Source: Cyclaneusma minus (taxonomy: Eukaryota; Ascomycota; Leotiomycetes; Marthamycetales; Marthamycetaceae). Taken from it: DNA of 64,000 bases. Positions within the stretch are counted from its first letter, which is position 1. Each line of letters opens with the position of its first letter. The notes beneath the pieces were generated by a model. The model was not told the origin of the DNA. It saw nothing but the letters and a program-made list of their open reading frames with translations, and did no database searches. A program made the translations under genes and the position numbers. This document shows, in pieces, positions 29,481 to 41,112 of this stretch. Location of the stretch: positions 744,001 through 808,000 of the forward strand of contig JAKZHN010000005.1 in NCBI GenBank assembly GCA_037179335.1, read 5' to 3'.

Positions 29481-32400
29481 GCCTAATTTCTAGCCCTTTA
29501 CCCTGTAGCTACCTGTCCTGCTCAGACTTTTTTCTACACTACTCCATAGCGTTCTCTCATGATCTACCTACCGTCATACTGCCCTTCCACTGCCGTCTGA
29601 CACAGCTGCTGTCATCTCATGCTATCAATCCCCAATTGACCGGATAACGTCTGAGTACGCGTAAGTCACAGGTGAGTTCGGAAGTGTTTTCATCTACCAC
29701 AGTGTCTCAGGTGTGTTTGGTCCATCCTCGAATCCCAGTAGGGCTCTACGTGGGAAAGAGCTGAGTCGTAGGTTGATAGACATTGATAGCGAGCTGAATA
29801 TGAAAAGAAGCAGGGGAAAGGGTGTTTATATAGCGGGCGGGTTCCCATGCTGTGAAAGCTTTAGGACATGTGAGGCTGCGAGTGAGGTGCATTTTGTTTG
29901 CTGCTGCCAGATCTTCTTTCTACTGTCGTCCCTTAACTACTATCCCCGCTTTACACAGCTAAGCCCATTCTCAAGTCAGTAAACTTCAGATGCTTTCATG
30001 CTCGGATGTGTGGACATGTTCGTCCACCACAATGACACAATCTTGCAGATATTCCTAAATTCCTAAGCCTTGATCGAACTCCTAGCAACGTGCCCTAGGT
30101 CATGCTAGAAACCCTCGTTCTGCCTGTCATTGGAAAGAAACGGGTTGGAAGTGGGAGAATGGGTGTTTATATACCTTAGTGGACTGGTTGAAATGCTTAA
30201 GAAGGTGGAGTCGATCGCTGTTGGACTTTTGAGACGTGTCTGCTACTGCTAGATCTTCTTCTATGTACCGTCGTCTCATGATAACTGTCGACGTTGCACA
30301 CTGCCAACTCCCAAGTCAACAGACTCAAGTTACTCAAAGATCTCAGTCCGTAAGTTTGCTCGTCTATCTCAGTCTCGCAGAGATGCCTAAGTCTTACTCG
30401 AACCGTCGAACCCAAATAGCACAGTACATACTCGGCCGACGTTGATGCAGTTTTATTATGTAAAGAAGCAGGTTGGAAGCAGGAGAAAGGGTGTTTATAT
30501 AGCTGGGACGATCTCCATGCCATGTGAGTTCAAGACAGATGTGAAAGTTGGGTGGTTTGTCTGGTGCTGTCGTGCTTCCTTTCCTACCGTCGCTTCTCAA
30601 TGACTGTCCCCGTTGTCCATGAGCAATCTTCGAGTCGACAAACCCGCAATACTCTCAAAATTTCCAGGTCCATAGGCTATGTCATTCAGCACAGTGACAC
30701 GGTCCGGGTCTCGTAGTTGTTCCTAAGCCTTGCTCAAGACGAGGATTGTACTACAGTAGTGCGCTGGCCACCGTCACGCATTTCTGCAGCTTGTTCCGAG
30801 TATGAGAAGAAATAGAATGAAAGCAGTGAAAGATGTGCTTATATGGCTGGGCCGATGTCCACACCACGTCATTTTCAGCCCCATGAAGAAATTGGGCCAT
30901 TTGTCTGGTGCTGTCGTACATCCTTTCCTACTGTCGTTTGGCAATAGCTACCCCTGTTTGATACAGACAATCCTTGAGTCAAGAGATTCTAGAACTCACA
31001 ACTGCTCCTTTCCATCACAATGACACAGTTTCATAGGTATTTCTCGGCCTTTCTCAAGATCCGTGGAGTGTACTGGGCCATCGTCGCTATCCTCTTCGAC
31101 ATGTCGAGTATGAAGAGAACGAGAATGGAGGCACGGAATGAGGTGTTTTAATGTTCGAGATGAGTTGGGTTGAGCCCTGAGTCGGGTGCTCTTGGACTAG
31201 CACGACGAGACCCAAGGTGGCATCTGTTCTGAATCTGTGTATTCCTTTTGCTACTGGTCGGCTACTCCCATTGTGAGTACCCAATCTCCGAGTCAGTAAG
31301 TTCCAATTAGCAAAACTTCACCAAGCATTTTGTACAGTTTTATTTCGCAGATCCACCTTAATCGAGTCCAGGTACTGCTATTTGCTTCGCGGTAACGCTC
31401 CCGTACTTTATGATAAATCTCTCGTTGGTCTAGGTATGGAAAGAAAGGAAGCTGGAGCAGGAAGAAAAGCTGGCTTTTATATTTGGTCGATTATGAATGC
31501 AGGCGAGTCTAGCATTCCTGCGAAGCTAATGTTTTTCTGCTGTTATTTGCTCTTCGGCTGTCGTTTTGCAATAGCTACACCCATCTCATGCAGGCCAATC
31601 TTAGCCCTCAGGTACTTTATACTACAAAGCGCCCCTTTCAGTCGCGGAAGTGTTGTTTCAATCTGCAATTTTGGAACAACGGTAATTTTCAAGACGCTTG
31701 TGAAAGTTCATGATGCCAATTCGGCAGTCATCCATTAATCATTCTCACTCCGAGGGACGATTATGGAAAAGAAAGAGGAGACCACAGGAAAGATGATGTA
31801 TTATATAGTTAAGCCACTCAGCTAATTTCCGCATCAGGTGACATCTGAGACTAGCTCGAAGCTACTGTAGATTGCCCGCTGTTGTCAAATATTCTCTTCT
31901 ATCGTCGTTCACTACTACTAGCTAGCCCCGTCTGGCACTGCCTACCTGTCCCGGTTCACTCGAATCCGAGTCATTAAAGCATCCAGGAGTCACTCCAGTT
32001 AGCAAAAAAAAAAGTCTTTGCTTCTCGGATTCAAGTATTACAGGTAGGTTTCAACCTTGGAGTAGTGGTATCTTTCATATCTGGGCATGTTTGCCTACCA
32101 GTACACTTTAGCTTCTTAATATCCATGTATTGATTTTGAAAAAGAGGAAAGGACCAAGGGGAAAGGGGGCTTATATATCGAACCTGAAACTTCCAGCCTC
32201 TCATCCTACTTTGTGTTTGTCTGCTCTTTGAGACTACCATTCACCGCTAAGCTTCTCTTCCTGCATCCCTGCCAGCGACCATCGATTAACGTAGCCAATC
32301 TCTGGTACATCGGGCTTCTAGTGACGCCTCATTTACCCAAAGTATTGGAGTTAGTCTTAAATTTGCCCTCACTAGTCAAAGTGCTAGGTTTCAGTCCTTC

Positions 32401-32700
32401 GAATATTATGCAAGGACTGATCTCCATTCTCTGTCTTGGCTAGCGGGTTACGATTAGAAGAAATGAGACAGAAGCCACAGAAGGAGATAATTATATAGTC
32501 AAGCAAATTCCCATTCTAGGCGACATCTTGATCTGTAAAAAAAAAAATCTGCTGTATTCTTCTGCTACTGTCATGGAAGCTCTTCTGTCGTTACAAGCAC
32601 CCACTACCCCTGACGCGTACAGACAGTCACCGATTCAGCGAAACCAAAGTAAGGTACTTACCACTTGGCCACGAGTATACCGCACCCGAAACTGTGTCTC
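29480..32700 (+). repeat. Array 1: about nine head-to-tail TATA-containing units, ~333-bp period
   Basis: TATA-like boxes recur on the plus strand at about 29828, 30168, 30496, 30840, 31147 (decayed), 31479, 31802, 32172 and 32492; spacings are 306-370 bp. Each is preceded by a purine-rich block ending like GAAAGGGTGTTTATATAGC. About 80-110 bp beyond most boxes comes a block like TTTGTCTGGTGCTGTCG...CCTACTGTCGTTTGGCAATAG, then CAATCTTCGAGTCA, and later CACAATGACACAG and TTCCTAAGCCTTGCTCAAG. Copies diverge by substitutions and indels that break frame, so coding is unlikely. A partial copy of the block lies at about 29600, before the first clear TATA box. Function unknown; promoter-bearing non-coding units are the best reading. 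Confidence 0.75.
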
Positions 32701-33300
32701 GAAGATACGTTGATTGCAAGTTATGCGAAGTGACCGTGACAGTATCTGCGCTCTGCAGGCCGTTCTTGTACTTCAATGCCCAATTATGTTTTGGAGAAGA
32801 GAAATTTGGTTGGACTAGAAAAGTCTTAAATAACCAATACCGGGCCGTTTTGACACTAGAGAACTTTGGGTCTAGTGCGGTTTCGGTGTATCTATTCGCC
32901 GACATTATATGTGCTTGGATGTCAGTCTTGGCTGCTCACAATGGCCGATTGTGGTTTTCCTGGTCGTTGTTCTTTTGAGCATTCAGGGTGCTGAATCCGG
33001 ACATGCATCAATCATTCCATGACCCTGAAAGATTGCTGTATAGGCTTTCCTTGTTACGCATTTTCTTTGCTTGGATCTCTGAACTTAGAAAGTTGTACTC
33101 TGGATGTGATGCCGATACTCCTAAGTCAAGTCAAGTCGACATTCGACAAGATACTTGATTATCTGAGCCACTTGCGGGACTGGGGGACTTCACTCGTGAA
33201 GGTCAGCTGGAGTCGGCGATAGGTAGGTTACCGAGAGTTGGTAATGGCCGCGAGGAAGACAGACCAAGTACAAAGTGTCAAATGTTGGCAGAATGTGTTA
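32701..33300. other. Spacer between arrays 1 and 2
   Basis: No clear unit, TATA box or gene; short open frames only. It may be a more decayed part of the arrays. Confidence 0.4.
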
Positions 33301-36300
33301 TGCCAGAATGCTTTAGAACTAGGCTGAAGAGCGAGAGGGTGGTCACTCGACAGTGGCACTGTGACTCGACAGAAAGTAATTTTTCTAGTTTCTATTCCGT
33401 TACTCCGTATTATGCCATATGCTCGCTGTACAGAATATGTATCATGAACAAATCTCTACCATGTTTGAGTGTTCAAGTGAAATATAGCTTAAATTCCATG
33501 ATCCTCCTGTCAGAAGTCGCCAAGTTTGGCTTTCCAAGAAGAAGCAAGTGGTTGTTTTATAGAAGATCCAGACGCGGAAAGAGGCACGTGCAGTCTCCAT
33601 GGGAGTTCTGCAGGTGAGTACGATGACCCTGAAGAAAGTGGGAAAACACGGGTAGCATTCATCAACGGGCTGCCATGAAGTTATGGAATTATTGAATGCA
33701 AAATGCACGTCTATAAATATAGTATCCCAGACTCTATCCCTACGACCTTCAGAACCAACTGTGCTGGTGAGAGCTCTCATTGGCTCATTGTGGCAACATC
33801 CCAACCGCTAAGAAATGCCATGGATATTTGCGCGCGTTCTTACTGTGAGCTTGGAAGCAGAGGAAGAGGGATGCTATAGTTGTGTTTACAGGTGAAGAAA
33901 TCGTGATGCCAGACAATCACACCAATTCTTCAAACTTAGCTGCTGTCATCCCCGGTTTTTTCTGTCATCTCATTTACCTGTCCCCGATCAACTCAAATTC
34001 GTGGCCTAGTCTAAATGTGCTCCCATTCCAAACTCACAAGTTCATGGATCTCTTGGCAAGAGTGAATCTAGCTTGAAATATCCTATTCCCGCCATATTCC
34101 AGTAGGGTGGAGGTATTTACAGATGCGGTCGCATTCAACGAAAGCGGCGATATGGGAAGCAGCAGAAAGGGCACGCTTTGCCAAATTTGTTAGGTAGGTG
34201 GTAAAGAAGTAAGAGATCTCACGTACTAACCTGTCGCGAAGTCAATAGCTGTCGTTCCGCTTATCTGCCGCTGTTGAAGTGTGCCTAACTTTGCACTCAC
34301 CGGGGGTCTCAAAGTTGAGCGGTTGTAGAAGATGCGCCCATTTCCTGGACCAATGGAAAGTGTCAGTATGGAAAGCCTGCGCATGATAGCGGAAGGATTC
34401 TCAGACTCAGTCAACGAACTGCAGCCACTCTGCAAAGATAGAGATCAGGACGCAGGGTGGTTGTGCTTGCTTTATAGGCACAAGAATATCGAGCTTACTT
34501 CCAGCTCGAAGCTAGCTGCTGTTGTTCTGAGCGAGTGCTGTCGTTGGAGTATGAGTTCGAATGGGAGGCCATCTTCTTTGGGAACAACCGGCTGTGGAAT
34601 CTGCACCGTCATCTCTGAAGACAGCCTGGAGAATTTTCGTAACTTATTCAAGGATGAGGACTGAAAGTGAGAAGGACATGATTGCTTTTATAGCCTTCTA
34701 ATCGCCAACCCCTAGCCCGTAGATCAAACATAAAGGCTCTTTGTTGGAATGAAGCTACAAGGTCACATACAGACCATGGAGAAAGCTTAGTCACTTGAGG
34801 ACGTTACTGGCTCAATTTTGCACGACTTTCGCCTTTTTTTATGCCTGTGAGTCAGCGAAGCAATCATTCACCAAAGCCCCAAGAGCCGTAGCGAGTAGAA
34901 GGCTATAAAAATGCGTATCTTAGCCATCACAGATCACACTCATGGTATTCTCACAATGACCGGCTTCTTATGTCCGTTGTGATCCGACCAGATCTAGGCA
35001 TGCGCGACACTTGAACACGTTTTTTGCTGCCCATGGGGAAAGCTGGCTCCAAGGCATAGTCCGATGTTCCATGCAGAGTACAGTCGCTTTGATGAAGACC
35101 AGACTGTCGCAGACGTCTGCTGCTGTCATCTCAGTCATTCATTGTCGCCACCAGCCTCCCACTTCTCCCCCTTACGAAGCTTGCCAGTTTGGCGTTTGAA
35201 CACTTCCCACCCTCGAAGTCATAGCTTAAGTATCTCAGGCTCTTTTCTAATCCTGCTCTCACAGATCCGTCTGAGATTGTTGCATACTTGATATTTTGTA
35301 CGGAGTCATACTTTTGGATGAAGCTTCAAGTGAGGTGGTCCAGGCATTCTTTTATAGCTATCAGCGAGCCCCACTGTCTTCTGCTCGAAAGCTCTTGCCG
35401 CTTTGGTCACGGGACATCTCAGTTTCCTTCAAGTCGGTAACATGTCACGAGATCAAGCATATTAGGTGGTGAGTAATGAGGAGTCTCAAACCTCAGTCCC
35501 ACAAACATATAAAAGGCTGCTCGATGGCCAAGCTGTTCTCTTATCAAATCCAAACGAAGGTGCAAGCAGTAGCTACGCTTCAGTTCTCCGTGTATCGAGA
35601 CCTCTCTATAAAGCATTTCACAGCCTTGGCTTGCTGTGATCAGTTTCGGTTAGCAGTTTTCAGACCAAAGAATTTCGGAAGTCAAAATTTAGAAACTTTC
35701 TTCGGGACTCGAGGAGCAGTATGACAGTAGGAGCTTCTGTCGACAGCAGCTATGAGATAGAAACCCTTTCGAGTCTTGAAAGCTGAGAAATCCGCCTGGA
35801 TGAGACGTTCGTTGCAAAAGTCAGGAGCCTCATGCCTTGTGACCATCGAAACTTGGTAGTTACGTACCTAAGTAAGCATGAAAGAATTGGCGAGTCTGGT
35901 GGAAACTCTTTCCATCGCTGCTGGGATTTGTTCCAAGATGACTGGGGAGTGAGCTATTTTCATAGCTGTGCCAAGAAGCTTCCTCCAGGTCTCTTAGCAT
36001 CAGCTGACGGGAACAACGGAGGAATTTGAGGTAGCAACCGCAAGCTCAGAGGTATAAAAGCCCTGGAGATCGACCAGTGGATTCTTTTCCAACCTGCTAA
36101 CTGCTAGGTATTATTGAATACACCATTTTAATCGCTCTTTCATCTGCAGCTTTTACAATGACTCTTAGTCTCTTTTCATTCAATCATATTCCTAGGACGT
36201 CACTTACACTTCAACACCCAATAACATTAAATATAGGGGATCCTAAAAAACTTCTAAAAGCTTCCTCGGCGAGTAATACGACAGCAAACATTTTGATTGA

Positions 36301-36518
36301 CAGCAGGCATGATAGTGAGACGGTGGGTGGTGCTTGTTCAGGTTTTGAAAGATGAGCCGAGCGCCTGAAGTGGAAGTAGAAGGAAGGGAAAATTTCGCAA
36401 AAATCGCAACCTTGGAGGCTCGCAGTATAATATGATAGAAACCGCCAGTCAGCTATTCCCGGTCATGAGAGCTTTGATTTTAGGTCGAATTGGTTTCAAA
36501 AGCTGTGGGTTCACCTCC

Positions 36519-36639
36519 CTATTTATAGGTGTCTCAAGTAGACCTTTCCAAGTTCCCAGCCTCAGTTGAGGGCGAAAGAACAGTGAGGGAGGCGTGGAGG
36601 TAACGACCGCGAGCTCAGTCTCAGCCCAATAGTATAAAA
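36519..36639. promoter_or_regulatory. Divergent TATA pair (array 2 module)
   Basis: CCTATAAATAGGG on the minus strand (36519-36529) and AGTATAAAAGC on the plus strand (36631-36641), about 100 bp apart. Between them are GAGGTAACGACCGCGAGCTCA and purine-rich sequence. The same layout recurs at 37084-37238 and 37703-37820. Confidence 0.55.
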
Positions 36640-37083
36640 GCTCCAAACAGCCACCAAGGGATCCTCTTCAAGACACGGAAAAGGACGATGAGAACACACG
36701 TGTCCTGCGATGACCCATCTCGTTGGAAATGTTTCCCGGCACGAGGCTCTTGAACTGCGGCCATGTCTGACCCAGAATTTAGAAGAATTTTTTGGTCGAA
36801 GTTTTACAGGTGGTTGGTTGCTCGACACTCGACAGTAGAACCATTTACCGACAGCAGCTATGGTGATAGGATGGTAGAGAAATGATTCATCGAGTGCTGG
36901 AAGCCCAAGAAGAAATCGTTGGCAGCAAAGGCTTGCTGCAAATTTGCGAAGCACCGTGGCGATTGTGGTCAAGATCCAATATGAAAGAAGCTGCCAGTCA
37001 CGCTGTTCCCAACATCCTTACACTTCGTGGGTTCCTGCAGCAAATTCTGAAAGTTGGTTTTCAAAAGCTGGGGAGTAAGCTGC

Positions 37084-37238
37084 ATATTTATACGTGTCGC
37101 GAGAAGCTTCTTCCAGACCTCCAGTATCACTGTATCAGCTGACGACGAAGCATTGAAGAAAGTGGGAACTTCCTAGGTAGGAAGAGGTAGGGGAGGGGGG
37201 GTAGCAACCACAATCGATACCCCACAAAGGTATATAAA
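37084..37238. promoter_or_regulatory. Divergent TATA pair (array 2 module)
   Basis: CGTATAAATATGC on the minus strand and GGTATATAAACCCC on the plus strand. The segment GAGAAGCTTCTTCCAGACCTC and, further on, TCAGCTGACG match the module near 35970-36010 (AAGAAGCTTCCTCCAGGTCTC, TCAGCTGACG). GGTAGCAACCAC before the plus box matches GGTAGCAACCGC at about 36030. Confidence 0.55.
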
Positions 37239-37702
37239 CCCCGACCTCTGCCAGAGAGATTGGCTTCTCCATGATCACAGATCAACCCATTGAAGCGTCG
37301 ACCATATTGGAGTAATAACCACATGTATCCTGCCCTGCCTCAATCTTACGACTCCTCTCTTTCAGAGACGGTTTGCGTAAGTGGTTGGATCACGTTTCCT
37401 AGGATACAAGCTAGAGAACCAGAGGTTCACAATCTGAGAGAAGCTTCCCAGTGAGTAGTCCGACAGTGAAAGCTTCCCTTGACAGCAGCTATAGCGAGAG
37501 ACAGTAGGAACGTGTTTCTTCAAGTTTGGAAAATTGAGCAAAAATGCTCGAGAGAGCGGTTTGCCGTATTCGCAAGACCCCATCGCCAACATGGTTGGTA
37601 GCAAAAACGATTGAAGCTGTAGGGTGGCTATCTTCAATACCGTATGGCAGTGGGTGACTGATTGATGGATTTGAGATTCAAAAGCTGGGAACTTGCCCGC
37701 CC

Positions 37703-37820
37703 TTTTATAGACCTCCTGAGAGCGCTCCTCAGTGCTATAGCATACGTAGTTGACGGAGCACCATAGGTCGCCAGCCCTGAGCTCCTGACAGCTACTCACG
37801 TGAACAATTCATCTATAAAA
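37703..37820. promoter_or_regulatory. Divergent TATA pair (array 2 module)
   Basis: CTATAAAAGGGCGG on the minus strand and TCTATAAAAGCCCGCG on the plus strand, about 105 bp apart, with a CACGTG-like ACTCACGTGA just before the plus box. Confidence 0.5.
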
Positions 37821-38604
37821 GCCCGCGAACTGCGAGGTTTTGTATAGTAACCTGGTTGCAACACCAAAACTTGTGGACGTGAGGCCATGATTACTTCGAG
37901 GCTCGAGCTCGGAACTCAAGACTTTCTTGTGGCTATGGCTACTGCTAGCTTCAGATTTGACGTCCAGGTGGGAAAGGATGCAATGCTAGAGACCCGTAGA
38001 TTGCTGTGCTGACGGGATCTGGCAGCTACTGCGACGTGCTGCCCACTGTCGTTTGTTAGAGCTGCTGTTGCTATTATCTCTGTCTGCTGTGTCTGTGTAT
38101 AGTTAGAGAGGCCCTATGAACAAGGCCCCGGGCGTCTCGTGAAGTCTGCTGAGTTGTGCTGCGCTTTTTTGCACTGTACTTCCAGCGTCCCGAGTCCAGC
38201 GAAAGGTTCCCGTTCCACGCAAACATAGGGGGGTGTGTTCTTGCGAATAGGTGCTTGCATTAGGAAGGTTTGGCCAAGGAGCTGCTTTATAGCAGGGAAT
38301 GGCGCTAAAGAGGAAGCTAGTACTGCGGCCTGACAGGATAGGCATAACAAATGGTAGCATAGTTGGAATCATGAGTCAAACAAGTTCTCCTTGATCAAAG
38401 AAACAAAAAACAAAACACAACGCCCTGATGTATTTTGAATTTCAGAAGACAAACAAAGACGCCTCCCTAAACGCCCCGAGTAGCTGCGCTATGCTAAAGA
38501 CGCAAGTGTCGCATGAGCAAAGCCAACAACGACTGCCGAAAAGAGGACGGAGTTTGCAAAAGGTCCATCCCTGGTTTCATTATCCATTCTCGTTTCGTCG
38601 TATC

Positions 38605-39941
38605 TCAATCCCTCATCTTCACGTAATTGCTGGGGAAAATGCCGGTTCGAGTTCCTATAATTCCGGTCCTGCAGAAATTCGTTAGTATGCGGGAAATGGG
38701 CGTCAGAAGAGGAACGTCGGAAGAGGAGTGAAACATACCACCAGTCGTTGTCGCTGTCTGTCTTCTTTGTCACTGTGATGATATCGCCCTTCTTGAATCC
38801 CAAATCTCCGGGCTGGTCTGCATCGAATGTGAATAACGCGATTGCTTCATTGCTTTGCAAACCACCAGTCTTGTTTGCGAACAACGGTTTTGGTGCGGCT
38901 GGACGACCAGGGCCAGTCTTCTTAGGCTGCTGGTCGCTGTACGAGTAATCGTCACCGAAGCCAGTATTGGTCCGCGAGTTGGTACCGACAGCTGGTCGAT
39001 CGTAGACATCATCCGCCCAAGTACTTGCTCGCTTTGGCCGATCGCTGTACACATAGTCATCTGCGTTGCCAGAACTCGCACTTTGGCTTCCTCTTCGCGG
39101 CTCGAAGGTGTCGGTTCGGTCGTCATAAACTGGGATATCGTTGTAAATAGTATCGCCAGGCGCTTGCACTCCAGCAAAGATCTTCGAGTTCAGGACAGCC
39201 ATCAGGGGAGCAGCAGCGGCTGGTGGTCGAACGCTGCCTTCCAGCAATTGTTTGGCTGTGAATCGCTGTCCGTAAAGCTTCTCATTTGCATCCCTTCGCT
39301 CCACAATGGCCGATCCTTCGAGCGACACACCGGCAAAGAGTCCCTTAGTCTTGGAATAACTGAACACGGCTGCGACACCGCCTCTGCTGGCTGCACCGGC
39401 AACTTCTCCGTTCCTACCAATCGGACCTGCTGCTATCGACACATTGCCACCAAGTTGTATGGATCCTGCTTGCGAGAAGGTGCGGACAGCGACGGCATCG
39501 TTGAGGATGAATACGAAGTCGGTCAACTCAGCGCCAATCTGGCCTCCGAAACCGATACCTGCTGTGCCGATGGCGGATGGAGCGGACCAGGTACCATCAC
39601 TGAGGCGGGCGACGACGACTCCGTTACCATATCTGGCGGAACCTAGGAATCCAGCTTTGATGACAGTCATGATGGCCAATCCCTATGGATGAAGTTAATA
39701 TCGGATTTGAATCGCGGCAAGATATAGTGTAGAGCGCATAGTGTACCTTTGCTCCGGCAAGGATGTCGGGAGGAATAATCATGTCGCGACCCAGCGTCTG
39801 CCTCGGGTCGACGAACGAAGCCAGAATCTTGCCGCATTTCTTGCATTCCGCTGGAGACGGTTGTCAGCTGTAATCCTATTGTGACGGGCGTCAAGAAAAC
39901 TCACACGCCATAGACGACGGAAGCGGATTGTGGATTCCCAT
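38605..39941 (-). CDS. Ysc84/Lsb3-like actin-patch protein with SH3 domain
   Basis: Lipid- and actin-binding endocytic protein at cortical actin patches. Exons 39941-39905, 39850-39747, 39682-38739 and 38668-38605 give 382 aa. The N-terminus MGIHNPLPSSMASECKKCGK leads into the Ysc84 (SYLF) domain: DMIIPPDILAGAKGLAIMTV, GFLGSARYGNGVVVARLSDG, IGFGGQIGAELTDFVFILND and FAGVSLEGSAIVERRDAN. A Tyr/Asp-rich disordered linker follows. The C-terminal SH3 domain reads ALFTFDADQPGDLGFKKGD, then an intron splits NDWW from TGIIGTRTGIFPSNYVKMRD, which carries the G-x-FPSNYV end of SH3 folds. An in-frame ATG six bases upstream (39947) is possible; MGI(H/N)NP is the conserved start. Divergent from the Sft1-like gene. 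Confidence 0.95.
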
Positions 39942-40707
39942 AGGCATCTTGGCGGTTCAAATCCGTGACTTTTCGCAAAGTTGAATCTCACGATGTTGGA
40001 CGGAGGTTCAATGTTGGGAGCGGACGCAAGGCTGAAGCGGATGGCGGGGCAGTTCTGGAAGTGACGGCAACGGAACACCTCGGGATCCACTCGTACGAGT
40101 CGGTGATGAATGGCAAATCGTTTTGTCGGACGAGAAGAACCTGTGAATGTATGCGCTCGAGGATTTCGCTAAGAGACAATGCGAGAAAACGGATCAGGTG
40201 AAGATGGCAAACCAACAGTCCTCGAATATGCGAGAGTTTGACGGCGGCAAGCTTGACGGCGATGATTGTCGTTGCCGGCCCCGGCGCTTCCGCCGCCACA
40301 CTGTGGCTGAGCCCTCGGGGTTAAGGATGGGCCGGACACAAGTCTGGATCGCAAGCTCCCCCAAGGTGAACACTTGATTCAGCCTTGTACCTCAACAGCC
40401 ATCGTCACCTCTTTACGACATACGGAGCCTTTCAAGTCGCCATTTACAGGCCCCAGACTCTCCGAATACCGTTTCCCACAATCCGTGAAAGATCGTTTCT
40501 ACCGCAGTCTCCACTGCTGCACTCTCCCGCCCGCTTGAAACCGCATCTTCGACACACCTCCTGAACAAAGAAGCCCCTGTTTCCCCGGCCAGCTCGAGCA
40601 TACACACAAACATCGAAGCCATCGGCATTTCTCGAACAGTTCGAATAGTCTAAAGAGCCACCAGCTACACTCTACGCCCCCCGCGCCACTCTACCTATAC
40701 CTCCACC
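39942..40707. promoter_or_regulatory. Divergent promoter region, Ysc84-like / Sft1-like genes
   Basis: About 770 bp separate the two start codons. Small open frames on both strands (for example 40413-40628 minus) show no recognisable domain. Two actin/membrane-traffic genes share this region, so coordinated expression is possible but unproven. Confidence 0.45.
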
Positions 40708-41112
40708 ATGTCAGACGCCTACGAGCGCGAGCGCCAGAACAACTCGCGCCTGGACGAGCTGTCCGGCAAAGTCAGTGCTCTCAGGGGCGTCACCATAGAC
40801 ATCTACGACAACGCGCGAGCCCAAGATGTCATCGACGATACCGTACGTTTGTCCTCCTAGCCCCGAGCGCATCTGCTCTCAGCTTCCCCCACCTTGGGCT
40901 TCACGTAGCAAGATATGAGCCCCAAGCTGTTGCTAATTTTGTTGGATATACAGTCAGATACCTTCTCCAGAATGAGCTCATCATTACGCGGCTCAGCAGG
41001 ACGGCTGGGTCGAATGGCAACATCGGGGAACAAAACACAAGTCATGAAGCTGGCAGGCTATATAATAGCTTGCGTGCTGTTGCTATATTTTATATGGGGC
41101 CTGATTTTCTGA
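40708..41112 (+). CDS. Qc-type SNARE, Sft1/Bet1-like
   Basis: Small Golgi SNARE for intra-Golgi or ER-Golgi fusion. Exons 40708-40842 and 40954-41112 (phase 0, 111-nt intron) give 97 aa, the same length as yeast Sft1. A heptad-type SNARE helix runs from about 9 to 70 (NNSRLDELSGKVSALRGVTI ... SDTFSRMSSSLRGSAGRLGRM). A single C-terminal transmembrane anchor follows (LAGYIIACVLLLYFIWGLIF) with almost nothing after it, as in tail-anchored SNAREs. Sft1 is preferred over Bet1 because of length and the short N-terminus. Confidence 0.85.

Larger units (their letters stand above)
33300..38370. repeat. Array 2: repeat units with paired TATA boxes, ~580-bp period
   Basis: Plus-strand TATAAA boxes lie at about 33711, 34905, 35508, 36053, 36633, 37231 and 37814 (the last five spaced 545-598 bp). 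Boxes readable on the minus strand lie at about 33553, 35351, 36524, 37089, 37706 and 38285, with a decayed one near 35958. From 35.3 kb the two kinds form pairs 95-160 bp apart that point away from each other. A block like CGACAGCAGCTATGG recurs at about 35738, 36296, 36844 and 37480, each 220-245 bp to the left of a minus box; read on the minus strand it is CCATAGCTGCTGTCG, similar to the block of array 1. Boxes at 34465 and 34690 look plus-oriented. No shared reading frame was found. Confidence 0.7.

Noticed and set aside
30486..30960. Short ATG frames in two array 1 units ending FVWCCR(A/T)SFPTV..Q
   Set aside because: The similarity is only the nucleotide repeat; other units have frame-breaking indels and no matching ATG, so a small-protein family is not supported.
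29480..38370. CRISPR-like or LTR-retrotransposon explanation for the arrays
   Set aside because: Units are far longer and more diverged than CRISPR repeats, this is a eukaryote, and no polymerase, integrase, primer-binding site or paired LTR ends were seen.
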